From Chara braunii (lineage: Eukaryota > Streptophyta > Charophyceae > Charales > Characeae): a stretch of 64,000 bases of DNA. The translations under genes were made by a program, and so were the position numbers. The notes under the pieces were generated by a model. The model was not told the DNA's origin. It made no database searches and saw nothing but the letters and a program-made list of their open reading frames with translations. Every line of letters begins with the position of its first letter. The first letter of the stretch is position 1. The DNA lies in NCBI GenBank assembly GCA_003427395.1, contig BFEA01000112.1:1927613-1991612 (forward strand). The letters run 5' to 3'. Below, piece by piece: positions 63,559-64,000 of the stretch.

Positions 63559-63664
63559 TTTTCACCGAAACGAAATGTCCGGTCATTATAATTATTGAAT
63601 TTATTGTATTTGCGCCCACTTCCACTCCAAATGCAACGATCATTACCGGCCGGGTATTCTATTT
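63559..63664. mobile_element. MITE, family M4
   Basis: TTTTCACCGAAACGAAATGT with CCGGTCATTATAATT, matched by the inverse right end (GATCATTACCGGCCGGGTAT then TCTATTTGGGTG). About 106 bp. The remaining 340 bp of the window show nothing I can assign. Confidence 0.65.
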
Positions 63665-64000
63665 GGGTGCAGACGGCGAGTTTTCTCCACGGAGGAACTC
63701 CTTTCACCACTTCGAGGACAACTTCCGAAATTGAATCGCTCGCGGGCCCACGCAAGGTCCAGAGACGGGTGACGGTGTGCAGTTATGAAATCAAAATAGC
63801 TATGAAATTGAAATCAGTCACGGCCCCATGCCGCTAAATCGCCAGCAGCCATGGTTGCGTAAATGGTGATGTCCGACAACACTCCCCTCCTTCCCTCGAT
63901 ATCCAAGCGCAGATGTATTTCTATCAGGAAGTGTGAGAAGTACTTCACAGAAAGAACGCTACCTGGCCAACTGCGAGGGCCACGTTCATCTCCTCTCTTA

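Noticed and set aside
1-64000. CRISPR arrays, bacterial operons, rRNA genes
   Set aside because: None seen. The tandem repeats lack the direct-repeat plus unique-spacer pattern of CRISPR, and the genome is eukaryotic in character.

Overview
This is plant-lineage (streptophyte) nuclear DNA. It is gene-poor, repeat-rich and still carries assembly gaps. The evidence is an intron-free malectin-like receptor kinase of plant type, LINEs with a zf-RVT-type tail, LTR-element primer sites matching initiator Met tRNA, a plant-like U6 copy, and dense short terminal-inverted-repeat (TIR) elements. A charophyte alga such as Chara would fit, but that is inference; nothing here proves the species.

Layout. 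0-6.4 kb: nested short TIR elements, a tRNA-derived SINE, and several copies of a poly(A)-tailed retroposon ('SINE-A') that ends in a hairpin. 6.6-10.7 kb: a GTT/GTC microsatellite and a minus-strand LINE (LINE-1) interrupted by a SINE-A insertion with a clear target duplication. 11-14.9 kb: more short elements. 14.99-15.15 kb: one minus-strand exon of a gamma-glutamylcyclotransferase-like gene. 17.6-21.4 kb: a decayed LTR retrotransposon (LTR end, primer site, leader with a TGACGTGG motif array, gag in one frame with five stops). 23.5 kb: a second LTR end. 24.4-29.6 kb: a heavily decayed plus-strand LINE (LINE-2). 30-37 kb: TIR elements, long GA/CT and triplet microsatellites and a higher-order tandem array. 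37.3-38.0 kb: a nested TIR element. 38.9-39.9 kb: a minus-strand frame coding for a Josephin-like cysteine protease followed by a RING-like cysteine cluster, cut by a sequencing-adapter junction. 40-45 kb: minisatellites, TIR elements, a U6 pseudogene, a 120-base gap. 46-48 kb: minus-strand remnants of a Ty3/gypsy-like pol. 50.5-52 kb: nested foldback elements and another LTR edge. 53.3-56.5 kb: the one intact gene, a 1095-residue receptor kinase. 57-64 kb: degenerate tandem repeats, a tRNA-derived SINE, microsatellites and TIR elements.

Only the receptor kinase looks like a complete functional gene. The cyclotransferase exon and the Josephin frame are partial. Almost everything else is mobile DNA.

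Most notable: (1) the SINE-A 3' hairpin, whose 12-base loop is nearly constant while its 12-13 bp stem differs between copies yet keeps pairing; (2) the Josephin plus RING-like protein; (3) the Nextera-type junction adapter that truncates it; (4) the malectin-LRR-kinase architecture; (5) the array of bZIP-type motifs in the LTR element.
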